In this document: positions 38,450-49,902 of the stretch, piece after piece
Layout of the letters: every line of letters begins with the position of its first letter
How positions within the stretch are numbered: position 1 is the stretch's first letter
DNA from: Sialis fuliginosa
Taxonomy: Eukaryota > Arthropoda > Insecta > Megaloptera > Sialidae
Direction: 5' to 3'
DNA length: 64,000 nt
Assembly: GCA_961205875.1 (NCBI GenBank)
Contig: OY540811.1
Span: 17,973,248-18,037,247 of the forward strand
Made by a program: the position numbers and the translations under genes
The notes under the pieces: model-generated
What the model was told of the DNA's origin: nothing
What the model saw: only the letters and a program-made list of their open reading frames with translations
The model's database searches: none

Positions 38450-38696
38450 CAGTGGCGTAGTGAGGGGGGGGGGGGGCAAGGGGGTCTATCATGCCCCGGG
38501 CGCCAAATGGCCCTTAACCTTTTAAACCGCATAGCATAAACCTAATTTATAAAGAGCTGAAGACCTTTTTTTTTTTAGTTACACCATTTTCAACTCAGAT
38601 TTATTATAAAATTATTATTATTTTTTATTTTCTTATTTTTGGGGGCGCCAAAAAGATATCGTACCCCGGGCGCCAATTATGCTTGCTACGCCACTG
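38450..38696. mobile_element. hAT MITE, left copy of the composite
   Basis: 247 bp with ends CAGTGGCGTAGTGAGG and GCTTGCTACGCCACTG. Inner subterminal palindromic words GGGCGCC recur near both ends. A G run at about 38464-38476 follows the left terminus. Nearly identical to the right copy apart from that copy's extra internal segment. Confidence 0.85.
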
Positions 38697-39343
38697 CGAG
38701 GAGACTCCAGTTTTGTTTTAAAATATAGCTTACACCATTATCTTTAAGAGTATCTAATGCCCGAAGACCTTCGCATGTGCCTTCGGCTATTATTAAGAAA
38801 TTTAAATTGAAAATTTAACAAATAAGTTTTATAGTTAATATGTCAGCTTGGCGCGATCGAGGAGACTCCAGTTTTTTTTTTAAATATAGCTTACACCATT
38901 ATCTTTAAGACTATCTAATGCCCGAAGACCTTCGCATGTGTCTTCGGCTATTAAGAAATTTAAATTGAAAATTTAACAAATAAGTTGAATAGTTAATATG
39001 TCAGCTTGGCGCGATCGAGGAGACTCCAGTTTTTTTTTAAATATAGCTTACATTATTATCTTTAAGACTATCTAATGCCCGAAGACCTTCGTATGCTCCT
39101 TCGGCTATTATTAAGAAATTTAAATTGAAAATTTAACAAATAAGTTGAATAGTTAATATCTCAGCTTGGGGCGATCGAGGAGACTCCAGTTTTTTTTTAA
39201 ATATAGCTTACACCATTATCTTTAAGACTATCTAATGCCCGAAGACCTTCGTTTGTGCCTTCGGCTATTATTAAGAAATTTAAATTGAAAATTTGACAAA
39301 TAAGTTGAATAGTTAATATGTCAGCTTGGTGCGATCGAGGAGA
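38697..39343. repeat. Four diverged satellite units (about 160 bp)
   Basis: Units begin at CGAGGAGACTCCAG: 38697, 38858, 39016 and 39176, closing at 39336. They share with the 184-bp array the order GAGACTCCAG-T tract-TAGCTTACAC-ATTATCTTTAAGA-GAAGACCTTCG-GTTAATAT-TCAGCTTGGCGCGATCGA. They lack about 25 bp and differ in the hairpin segment, which here is GCCCGAAG opposite CTTCGGC. Homology is clear, but this is a distinct subfamily. Confidence 0.9.
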
Positions 39344-39660
39344 CAGTGGAGTAGCGAGGGTGGGGCAAGGGGGTCTATCATGCCCCGGGCGCCAAATGGC
39401 CCTTAACCTTTTAAACCGCATAGCATAAACCTAATTTATAAAGAGCTGAAGACCTTTTTTTTTTTTTTAGTCGTGGAAATGTAAAATGTATTTAATAAAT
39501 AAGATTAAATTAAATAAAAACTGAAGACCTTTTTTTTTTTAGTTACACCAATTTCAACTTAGATTTATTATAAAATTATTATTATTTTTTATTTTCTTAT
39601 TTTTGGGGACGCCAAAAAGATATCGTACCCCGGGCGCCAATTATGCTTGCTACGCCACTG
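39344..39660. mobile_element. hAT MITE, right copy of the composite
   Basis: 317 bp with ends CAGTGGAGTAGCGAGG and GCTTGCTACGCCACTG. It carries about 70 bp more than the left copy around 39470-39540, including a second CTGAAGACC-T tract, so a short internal duplication plus insertion is likely. The long stretch from GGGGTCTATCATGCCCCGGG onward is essentially identical to the left copy. Confidence 0.85.
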
Positions 39661-40025
39661 GCTACAGGAGTTTTATTTATAGTTTTACAATTAGTGACGG
39701 ATTGGCAGTTATTGGTCCAGCAAGTAAAAATACTCTTTGTTATAAAATAATTAACTTATACAATTTTTTATAAGTTCCACGTATGTGCATTACATTAATA
39801 TTACACATATATTAATTTATACACCGATACGATATTAAAAGGGAATCCCGAAATTATATTTTTGTCTCAGCTATTTAAAGCAAAATCTATTTAATAGTGT
39901 AATTTTGAAATAGTTTCGAATAGTAACTAAAATATAATATAAATACATAATATTTATATTTTATACAAAAGTAACTATTTTTTAGATTTACCGATTTATT
40001 ATCTAAGGTGAAAAAACGACTCTAG

Positions 40026-40319
40026 TGTCCGGTATCATAAAGGAGCTAGCAAAATTTGCTAGCTAGCAAGCACTCTCAAATGAGGTATCAATATGACAGT
40101 TCTTTTGTAGTTTTTGACAGATAGTTTCATGCATAGGAAGTAAAAACAAAGGTATATAAAGTATATTTACTAAAATGTATTTACTAACCTTCAGTAAAAT
40201 CGGTAAAAATCAACTTACTGCGCATGTTAAAGACTCAAAGAGAGCTGTCATATAAGTTTGATACCTCATTTAAGAGTGCTTGCTAGCTAGCAAAGCTAAT
40301 TTCTATATAATACCGGACA
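40026..40319. mobile_element. PIF/Harbinger-like MITE
   Basis: 294 bp with ends TGTCCGGTATCAT and its complement ATAATACCGGACA. The arms continue inward as inverted GCTAGCTAGCAAGCACTCT / AGAGTGCTTGCTAGCTAGC. The flanks are TAG and TAA, fitting a TWA-type 3-bp duplication with one later change. The ends match the MITE at 46688 (TACCCGGTATTATA). The superfamily call rests on the 3-bp duplication and the terminal style. Confidence 0.6.
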
Positions 40320-41014
40320 TAACTGTATTTATGCTAAACTTGCACCATTCAACTTTGAAATAGATGAAATAGTACAATTGTTATTACGTCTTGCGTGTAT
40401 TCAACAATCATTTATAATATTACTTCGTTACATAACTGCATGCAGATAAAATTTATAAAATATTCACCCCAAAATAAATATAACATTATGACTTATGATT
40501 ACATATTAAATCCTTCCCATTCTCCAGATATTAAAGTTGATATGTTTCTGATTATAACCGCCAAACATAAACAAATGATTTGAAGATATTTATGAAATTT
40601 CCCCCATAACAGATTAATTTTAAAAATTAATACGATTCTTCATAATTAACTGAAGACACGCATCTGTAATATTGTTTCTAATTTAAAGTCCAAGAAAATG
40701 TTTGCTTTATATGTATATGTAAATGTAATGAACTGAACGTTTGCCATTTGTTTTTAGTTTTTTTGTTATTCATGTGCGGTTTCGTGAGACAGAATTGAAT
40801 TCGGTGACACGTTTTGAAAACATGTAAACCACAGATCGAGAAAATATACTGCGTTTTATTTTATAATGTAGATTGTTTCATTAACCAAAGATCTTGAGAA
40901 CTAAAGGTGTCTTAAATGCTAATTGCTAGTTTGGGATTTTATCCTATATACTAGCGCATTGGACCCGGTGTTACCCGGATTAATATCCACAAAATCATAG
41001 TGATCTAAAATATT

Positions 41015-41079
41015 CAACATGCCCACCCAACATGCCCATCCAACATGCTTACCCAACATGCCACCCAACATGCCCACAA
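41015..41079. repeat. 13-bp minisatellite (CAACATGCCCACC)
   Basis: Five units start at 41015, 41028, 41041, 41054 and 41066, with a 12-13-bp period and variants CCC/CTT and CACC/CATCC. On the minus strand the array reads as GGTTGGGCATGTTG-type repeats inside a 76-codon open frame, but the frame has no other coding sign. Simple slippage is the likely origin. Confidence 0.8.
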
Positions 41080-42399
41080 CACACGGTTGACCACGAATTG
41101 TTTTTTCTGACTTCGTGAAATTTACACAAAATATCCACAAATTATACACCTAACCTAACCTGCCCATCAATGAAAACCGGAAGAAAATCCGTTCAGTTAT
41201 TGAGAAAATCATGTAAAATTATATTTTCAAACTCCGAGGAAAAATCAGGTCCCGTCTTAGAATCAATATATTTCAAAATATTTAATTGTCAGCATGTGTC
41301 AGAAATCATCTAATTATTCCACAAAATATTTTAAAGAGATGTGATCATAGTGACCTAAATTAATAAAATACTGAAACCGTAAATTATAGAATTCTTTATT
41401 CAATGATTACTGTGTTTTCAGTGGTTTTCAAAACATGACTTGATAAAAAATTTTTTAGTCTTTTGATGTTAAATCTTAGATTTTTTCATAAAATATGAAA
41501 AGTCACGATACTACACAGAAAAATTATTTAACTTATAAAATCGGTTCAGTGATTCCCGAGTCTATATAAGCCTCATACATTCATTATATATATAAAGACA
41601 TAATAATTTTAAAAACTATTCCCCTTAAAAATGATTTGCATTATTGTACCTTACAATTAGATTTATGTGAAATGTATAGTATCCACGTATTATACAATGC
41701 CTAATAACATATACCCGTGTATACTTACATTAGACCCATTTTTTTCATGCGAACTAACATAAACATCAAAAACTGAAACATAGATATTTTACCTATTTAC
41801 CAATAAAGAAAATGATTTTAAATATTAACATAATCTACTTTTTATCCAAAAAGGTTATATGTTTATTGTTTTCTTAATTATATTACCTGATACCTGACAT
41901 TTTGCATATAGTCCACATTATGAAATATGTGTATACTTAATTCATATATTGCATCTTCTGATGAAATTCTAATAAAAATTCACTTCTACAGTAATGGTAA
42001 TCTTATTTACTTAAATTGAATCAAGGATATTTTATTATTATTATTTTTTTATTATTATTATATTTTTTTTATTATATTATATTAATTATTATTTATATTA
42101 TATGAATTTTAGTTATTAATTTTGAACCAAGAACTCAGAAAATAATTTGAAGTACAATTGAAAACCAAGGATTTTACGAATTTATTTGTTTTTTGAAGGA
42201 AGCCCTTTTAAGTTACATTTAGGGATGGGTGGGTGGGGTAAATTTTGCAGCATTCGGTGATTTTAAATAAGTTAACATATTTATTATTGTTACATTTATT
42301 ATTTTGACAATATATTGTTATGTCAAGTTTATTTCATTTTACGGTTATATTAAGTTGAATTATTAGAAAATCCGGAGAAATTATAACTACACCCGGACC

Positions 42400-42486
42400 C
42401 CGGAGAGATGGTATTGAAACTCAGGATGATAACCTGAGACCTGGTCATCCTAACTGTATAACGCACTACCCACAGTAGCGTATTAT
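42400..42486 (-). repeat. tRNA-derived segment (SINE head or decayed tRNA)
   Basis: On the minus strand, TGGGTAGTGCG (42472-42462) fits a pol III A box and GTTTCAATACC (42420-42410) a degenerate B box, 41 bp apart, as in tRNA genes. Text between them (GACCAGGTCTCAGG) could form part of an anticodon and variable arm, but no clean cloverleaf can be drawn, so it is not called a functional tRNA. Confidence 0.35.
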
Positions 42487-44575
42487 TCTGTGCTAAGTAT
42501 GCACAGTAGACCGAAATATAAGAAAAGGAAATAAGAAATATTTTTTCATGACCTATAAATAAACATATCTAAGGACATATTAAAGTTTTTTTACTTCAAA
42601 ATAATAATTGAATTAATGAATTTGAATATACACTAGATTTGTTAGGCAACCAATGTCACTGAAGATCTGTGGACCAATTCTGGGAAAAACAATAATCTTT
42701 TATGGATAAACCCCGCTAAATGCGTGTTGGGTACACATATGATATGGTTCCGTAGCATTTATCACTAACATTCTCTTCAACTAACCTCACTATTTAATAA
42801 TACGTATCATGAGCTATTTCATCGAAATATATAATCTCTATAAAAGTGTACGTGTTCGTCTGATGATTTATAAAAAGAGTTATTTCTAAAATTTTCATAA
42901 ATTGTATTTGCTACATAGTGTTCATTATAATTTTCATTGAAAGTACTAATTAAAAGATACATACTACAAGACTTATATCGGTCTCGTCTCATGATAAATG
43001 AAGTCATCTCACCTCGGTTTCGCATCTTACACAAGACCGACAAAAGTTTCGGTCTCATGTGATTTTTTTCATAATATTTAAAAAAATATATAATTGATAT
43101 CAAACAGTTAATCTTTACCAATTTTTAAAACCGAAACTCTGGACGAGATTTATAAATTTTGATATCGTCTCGATTACGTCTCGTCAAAATTTCCGACGGC
43201 CTCGTCTCATTCGAATTTACGGCAATCTCGTCTCGGCGTGCAGTCCCATTTTTGACTGAAATAATCATAATTTTTTAGTTCTCGAACTGTGTTAGAGCGA
43301 AATTGTAATGTGGAAATGACTTGTCATACGGGGATTACCTGTATATTATACTTTAGTAATATAAATAATTTTATTCGATTAAATAATATTATTTTATACA
43401 GTTTAATTGATTACAGAACACTGATACCAAAATATCATAATAATGATTGAAAAAAAGGAATGAAAGATGCCTGCTTTACAGAAACTATATAGAGGAATAT
43501 GTAAGTGGGAACTATTTTATTGGCGACTGTTTTATTTATCCATACATTCGTGTTGTTTTGTATTCTATCGTGTCTCATGATGATTTTTAGACAACCTCGT
43601 AAATGTAGCGTCACGGATGAAAACTATTTACCAAAAAGTTGATATTGCTACTTTTTTACAATATTATAATTTAACAGTAAATAAAACGAGTTAATCAAAT
43701 TCGGAAATGCAAATCATATCAGGCGGACAGGGTAAATGAAAACTGCTACCATCCAAATTTCGTCATATTTTTCAGCGCAGTTTCTTTTTAACCTTCATTC
43801 GTGTTTTAAATTTTACTGCTATAATTCAGTAACCTTAAACTATATGCATGCTAATAAAATTAAATTTATTGATTTATAATATTGCTGCATTAATAAATAT
43901 TTTGCATGTATGTGTAGATCAATCTAGATTCTATTAAATCCATTAATATACTCGTATTAAAAATACAATATAAATATCTTAACGATTTCATGTAAATTTG
44001 AAAATGTTAACAATCAAATAAACGTCTACAAAATTAGAATTTTAACTGTTTAATTTAAATTACAAGTATGTACTCACTACGTTTCTGTTAATATAAATGT
44101 TTCTTTAATTACTCTTCTGTTTCTATAATATTTCACAACCTCTAGAGTTTAATTTAGAGTGAAATGAAATGTTTTATTCATTTGCATTATGATAAATATA
44201 ACGTACTTTACCATACACACTTATAATTGATTATTTCTTGTAATTTTATCTTTACTCTGCAAATTTAGTTAATTATTTCTTTTTAAATCTCGGTATTGTA
44301 TGTAATATGTAACTAATACTTACAAACATTACACTAATTATATTATAATTATATAATATATACATTTATTATAATTATTTTAAAAACTATACCTATAAAG
44401 ATCAAAATTATTGTTAAAATATGTATTTAAAACCAACCATCTACATAAGTTTTATACATATTCGTACTAAAAAAATCAATAATTTAATTCACACTGTGTA
44501 ATTAAACTTCTACCACAACCCAAAATGCAAAAAAAAACATAACTAAATCTGAAATCATTTACATGAAATACTTAC

Positions 44576-44837
44576 ATTTAACCACCACGATGTCATCCGT
44601 CAATTTGCGAAACCGATCGCAGTAGCACATGCAGTAATCTACACTTTCACGTGGTTTGTTATTATTATTATTAAAACAATTGCCGATTGTTTCACCCACA
44701 TCGCTGTCAAATCCCACCACTGAACAACAGCACTGTTGATTGTAACAAATGTGCATCCTTATACGCAATCGGAATACAACCAATAGTCTACGAGCAAAGG
44801 CTACTAGATCTAACCAGGTGACAGAGCCATAAGAAAC
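44576..44837 (-). CDS. Candidate internal exon, unknown cysteine-rich product
   Basis: A good acceptor (TATTCTCTGCAG) at the upstream side and a strong donor (GTAAGTATT) at the downstream side bound 262 bp that stay open in one frame for 87 codons. The product starts VSYGSVTWLDLVAFARR and contains HICYNQQCCC, a run of asparagines (NNNNN) and DYCMCYCDRFRKLTDD. The segment is less AT-rich than its surroundings. I do not recognise the family, and no partner exons were found nearby. An open frame of this length is unusual here but could still be chance. Confidence 0.3.
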
Positions 44838-45397
44838 CTGCAGAGAATATTTTATAACGTTTACTGTCTCACTTCAATTTGTGTTGTTCCCCATTGCAGG
44901 AGTTGTGTTAAGGGTGGATTTGCACCGAAAGCAGTCTAAAAGAATTTATATATGTGTATTTTACGCATTAACTCCAATGTCAGCAAATTTCAGTCATGTT
45001 TATTAAGGTATAAACTTCACTATCTACACAGCACGTTAAAATCACATTAATGTAGGAAACGTACATAGTTATAAAATTATCTTAAATGAATATTCAATTT
45101 GAAAATAAACATATATAAATCACAAAAGATTTTACAGCGTACATTAACATGTACAAAATGCAAAATAAACTGATGAATACAAAATTCGAAGGTTATACAC
45201 TTTATCTCTGGTCTCAGTCAGTTAAGTAAAAGGAAATTTTTCTTCTTTTGAAAATAGTGCTAACCAGATCAGTAAATTCATTTGTCATAGATATATTAAC
45301 TTAAAACACTTCTTGTAGATTGCAATCAAAAGTTTTTTAATTATATTAAAAACAAAATATGTTTCCAGTTTTGTATTTTGTATTTTATAAGGGATAG

Positions 45398-45940
45398 TAG
45401 AGTACGGTTTCCATATTTTTTTATGCAAAAATGGGATATTTTTAATATTTTGCTTAAAAACAGGAATATTTCATAAAAAACGGAATATATTCAAAATCAC
45501 ACTTTTTTTATTCAGTAAATAACAATATTCTTTAGAAATTCAAAAATAACTAAATGATAGATACCTTCAAGAAACAAACAATTTTTTTTTTTTTTTAAAT
45601 AATACAATAACCGGAGATTCCCTCCTTCCCCTACCTCTTTTTGCGCGGAAGTATATTCATCATAGATATATTCTTAAAATGGGTTTTAAAATTACTGAAG
45701 GTCTCACTGTTTCAATTTTGACTACATTTCGTTCGTCTGTCCATAACCTATTAAAGAAAAAACGCGTTCGATGACTGAATTTGATTCAGGCAGTGTAATG
45801 TAAACTAATCTAATGTAAAGTGTTGAGAAAATTGTGAAAAAGATGGAACATTTGGACAAAACTTGTGACACTGAGACAATTTATGAAAAAACGGGACTGT
45901 CCCGGGAAAAACGGTACGGATGGGATCCATTTAAGAGACA
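45398..45940 (-). mobile_element. Decayed hAT element with transposase C-terminal relic
   Basis: At 45600-45781, minus strand, a broken frame reads NSVIERVFSLIGYGQTNEM, then SKLKQ, and further on YDEYTSAQKEV. This matches the conserved ERVFS...TDER...L block of the hAT dimerisation domain. Several in-frame stops show that it is dead. Flanking text GGTTTCCATATTTTTTTATG on the left and CGGGACTGTCCCGGGAAAAA on the right looks like decayed element ends; no target duplication was found. Confidence 0.6.
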
Positions 45941-46687
45941 TATCACGGAGTACGGAACCAAAACTAATGATATCCGAAATTATTGACCCTGTTGTCCAGA
46001 CACAAACTGCAGGCACAAAATATCCTTATCCGTATCCAAAATGTAATATCCCTAAAAACCTTAATTTCCTTATCAAATTCCCCATCTACTTACTTTTACA
46101 ATAGGTAGTACCTAATTTACCCAAAGAATTTGCAGTATAAATAATATTAACTCAATCTTCATTGTAAGAATCAGTTAAATAAGGAACTATATATTCTTCA
46201 CTTTCAGTTCGTCCTAATAGAGAGGTGAGAATGATTCTTAACAGCAGGATCATTACGGGCCTCCTTTCTATACCTGCAGAGCATCATACGGAATATGGTT
46301 TCTTTTTCTCCTGCAGGCCGTTTGCTCGACTGAGACGTACATATTATGTATAGTATACTAATACACACATACTACAACAACAATAGTTGCAGGAAAAACT
46401 GTTTCCCTAAAAAGGATAACGCCATATGTCCCCGCTCGCTCCAATCACCGACGTACGTCCGGGTTATTTATTTTATGATAATGGAAAGAGATGCAGTTAT
46501 GGAAATCGTGTCGGTCAACATAGGCGGCTATGAGAATCAATAATGTCACGTGTTTGAGAATGGTTTATTCAGAACCGAGAACAGATTCAGGATAGAATTG
46601 ACGTATTAAAAATGTATCTAGAGATATGTACATCATGTAGTTCGCAAACGTCAGTGTGCTAAATATAATAAAAAATGCATAGTCTAA
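45941..46687. other. Intergenic DNA with a GC-richer patch
   Basis: From about 46190 to 46560 the sequence is clearly less AT-rich (for example TATCCCGTATGATGCT-like and CCCCGCTCGCTCCAATCACC words). I could not find an exon with matching splice sites or a recognised protein in either strand. It could be a regulatory island or old coding sequence. Confidence 0.4.
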
Positions 46688-47014
46688 TACCCGGTATTAT
46701 AAAAAAAAATTGCACGTCAATTTGCTTCCAGCTAACGCTATCTACTGGGAGTCAAATTGTTGTAAAATTGCTCGATATTTTAAAGCAGTGGTAATAAATG
46801 TATAATAATGTAAATGCTATGCAATTTATGAGGTACACTTGGCAGCACTTACATATTTTAAGTCGCTGATTTCTACTTAATACGCATGCGTCAAAGTACG
46901 ATTTCATTGGCTACATCGTGAGTAGTTATCATTTATATTTAATACCTAGCAAATAGCGTTAGCTGGGAGCTAATTTTAATTTGCACTCAAGCAAATTATT
47001 TATAATACCGGGCA
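46688..47014. mobile_element. PIF/Harbinger-like MITE with 3-bp TSD
   Basis: 327 bp with ends TACCCGGTATTATA and its complement TATAATACCGGGCA, flanked by TAA on both sides. Inner inverted blocks are AGCTAACGCTATCTACTGGG-like and AAATAGCGTTAGCTGGGAGC. It shares terminal CCGGTATTAT with the MITE at 40026 but has a different interior, so one transposase may have mobilised several MITE families. Confidence 0.7.
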
Positions 47015-47904
47015 TAAGTCATATAAATGGGAGAGCGCGGGCTGATAGATACAGATTCCAGTGTCTCATTGCTTCCACTATTCTCGTGCTATTCTCCAAT
47101 CTAAAAAACTCAGTTGTTTCCATGGTTACCAGTAGTTACCACCATATCGTTTGAATCCAATATTTTTTAATACTGAGGATTACTGAGAATTATGACCTGC
47201 CAGTTCACGCTGTCAGCTGCGGTACCTTGCCCTAGCTATTTCGCGGGGCTGGTTGTTAACATTAAGTTATCACTCCAGTAATATTATATCTCTATGGTTT
47301 AATTGTAAGCCTAGTCAATGTATTTTTGCTAGGACTTAATTAGTAGAGAAATTATTTTTGGTGGAATTTCGGATGGATGAGATTTCGATGTTTCGAAGTT
47401 ACTACAAAAAAATCAAAATTTTCCTTTTTCGTCGATTTATCATGAAAACAGGTGATTATACGAGTAACAGAGAAGGTGATCAACATATAGCTGTTCATAA
47501 AATTTACAACAAATTCAAGTCACATTTTTATCTATGAAAATACTTCTGATATCATACAATGGGTGATGCAAAGCCTTAACCCTTTAACTACCGAATTATT
47601 TTTTCTCAAATAAGTTATTTTACCAATCAGACCGAAGGGAATATATATCCCGATCGTGAAGAAAATCTGTGTAGGTGATTTTTAATCAGTTCGTGAGACG
47701 TATTATCCCGGTGGGACTCAAATGGTTAAATAAAAATTATTTTTTCGAACGTTCTAGATGTGTAGCTTAAAACTATTAACCATACATAAAAATGTTTCTT
47801 TATTTTTTTATTTAATAAACTATAATACTGATTACCACCCTGTTATAATTTGGAAAGTTTGTGTTTTAAACCTAACATAATACGGAGTTCTAACATTACA
47901 TTCT
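47015..47904. other. GC-richer intergenic DNA, possible promoter
   Basis: Directly beyond the MITE, TATAAAT (47022-47028) is followed by GC-richer sequence to about 47290. GTTTCCATGGTTACC at 47116-47130 is an imperfect X-box-like palindrome. No exon with a recognisable product follows. The second half (47300-47904) is ordinary A/T-rich DNA. Confidence 0.35.
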
Positions 47905-48298
47905 GTGTTCATACTAAGATTAGTTATAAATATACATATTAAACAAACATTATTAACAACCCGTTCAGATATTCACAATTACAATTTTAAAACAAAAAAT
48001 AAATTCACCGTGCCTAAATTTAGGCTTAACACAGATATAAATTCAAATATTGGTTTAATTTACTACAACAAGCTACCAGACAAATGGAAAAAAGAAAAAT
48101 TCAAAATATTTAAAAATACTGTAAAAAGTTTCCTTAAAACGGAGGTTTTTTATAGCCAGGAAGAATTTTTAAATTACATATTTTAATTATTTTTATTTTA
48201 TTTTGTATTAGTTACCATTTTTTTATTGTAATTAGCTACCTTTTTGTAACTTTTCTGTAACTTCAGAATAATAAATTTTGATTTGATTTGATTTGATA
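47905..48298 (+). mobile_element. 5'-truncated non-LTR retrotransposon (LINE) 3' end
   Basis: The 93-codon frame 47905-48186 matches the very C-terminus of Jockey/CR1-type LINE reverse transcriptases: HNYNFKTKNKF, then RLNTDINSNIGLIYYNKLPD, FKIFKNTVKSFL and VFYSQEEFL. A short 3' UTR has AATAAA at 48270 and ends in a reiterated TTTGA tail (about 48277-48297), typical of LINE tails. Upstream in the same frame there are stops and no reverse-transcriptase core, so the insertion is 5'-truncated. The listed start is only the first open codon, not a true start. Confidence 0.8.
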
Positions 48299-49902
48299 AT
48301 ATTGGGAGGTTATTGAAGATTTCAAAAACTATTTCTCCAATAATTTTCTAAATCAGTAAATAAATTATCTATAGAAAGATGTTTAAAATGTATGCCGGAT
48401 CATTCGTCTTCATATTTTGTATAGCTCAACAAAGTAGTTAATAAATTTAAAACAAGAATTCGGAAACGGTATCCATGTGTAATTACCATTTATAAAAGTT
48501 GGAGTTTTTCCAAATTATTTATACTAGGATGACAGTAGGTCACAAAAATAAATAGACAAGGTTAATTTTCTTGTAATTTTGACTATTTTTTACTTCACGC
48601 ACATTTTAATAGACCAAGAATTTGTATGTATGTACTAAACTACTATTACTATTTACTTATTAATATACCTATTGATATTTAACAGTCGATTAGGCAAGGG
48701 TAAATACGAGTAATACTTCTCTCATTTGATATATAATTGTTATGTAAATAATTGTTGAAATAAAATCTAACTTGATTATTTAATTGAACAATATAAATAA
48801 CATCTTTTTTACATACTCGTAAAATCAAAAGCGTTAGAAATAAGAATCTTCTTCAACTTCAGTTGGCATAATTTCGACAAAAGTAGTAGAAGCTAGTCTT
48901 TACTTTCGTCAGATATCCGATTCAATTTGCAGAATTGTCAAAATGGGAAACATACATATAGTTTTAACTCATGGTGGTTTTAACTATCAAATAACTTGAT
49001 AGTAAAATCCTGGCCTGTGCAAAAGCGCAGACATATTGGCGCCTTGGTTAAAGTAATTTGAGCATACGGATGTATATATTTATATATGCAATGTATTTTT
49101 ATACATACAAATTGATCATATTTTACCTAATACTAAATATTTTTAAAATATTTTCTTGAAACTAAACTATTTTGATTTTAATAGGTACTATCAAATCTCT
49201 TTTAAAAGCAGTCATAAAGATAATATTACTTTTAAGAAAATATTGAGCATTTATGAAATCAATTGTTAAAATTGTGATAGAAGTATATAGGACAAACGAT
49301 CTATTAATATTTTTTTATTCTCGAATTTAATTTATTCTGACATGGCCACTTTTGTAGACATTATTACATGTCATATATACAATTCAATATATATATTATA
49401 TACATTATACATACGTATTATGTATGTATCTGTGACGTCATATGACGTATTGATCAAAGATTAGAAAAACGGAAAATTTCAGGGTCAAACCTAGCAGCTG
49501 ATATGGTTACACCTCCTCATTTGGCAAAAGATCAATTGAAAATAGTGAGTACAATACCAGACTAAAATCATAATACCGGTATTACGGTATTTTTTATGTT
49601 CAAAACCGGGATACCGATATTTCTCGTATTTTTTCACTAAAGTTCGATTTTATACTTACTATTTCATGCGTTTGCATTTTTTGAATTAATAAAATTAAAA
49701 ATAATAACAATAATAATGAATTAATACCTACTGTACAAAATATTTAAAAACAAACAAAAAATATTTTAGTGACTTAGTTTATGTTTAAGTAAGTACTTAC
49801 GAAATTACGCATAGGTTACACACAGTTGAATTTAAATATTATTAAAACTATCTCTATATATAATAATTCGGTCAAGATATACTCGGGTGTATGCCATAAG
49901 CC
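48299..49902. other. AT-rich intergenic DNA
   Basis: No gene. At about 49575-49640 reiterated ATACCGGTATTACGGTA words look like a decayed hAT-type end, but there is no partner or target duplication. Confidence 0.5.

Larger units (their letters stand above)
38450..39660. mobile_element. Composite transposon: hAT - satellite - hAT
   Basis: Two copies of one hAT MITE (38450-38696 and 39344-39660) enclose four satellite units. The outer 8-bp duplication GCTACAGG lies at 38442-38449 and 39661-39668. The inner junctions both carry CGAGGAGA (38697-38704 and 39336-39343), a word present in the intact satellite unit. The inner duplication records a hAT insertion into satellite DNA; the outer one records insertion of the whole 1211-bp block as a unit. 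The right hAT copy differs by extra sequence near 39470-39540. No transposase is encoded, so movement would need enzyme supplied elsewhere. Confidence 0.85.
40320..44575. other. AT-rich intergenic DNA
   Basis: No gene recognised. It contains the minisatellite at 41015, a tRNA-like segment at about 42400-42486 and a GTCTCG-rich patch at about 42985-43250 (reiterated CTCGTCTC words, possibly a decayed transposon). An ATT-rich low-complexity tract lies at about 42030-42110. Confidence 0.5.

Noticed and set aside
42400-42486. Functional tRNA gene
   Set aside because: The A and B boxes are recognisable but no cloverleaf with paired acceptor ends can be drawn.
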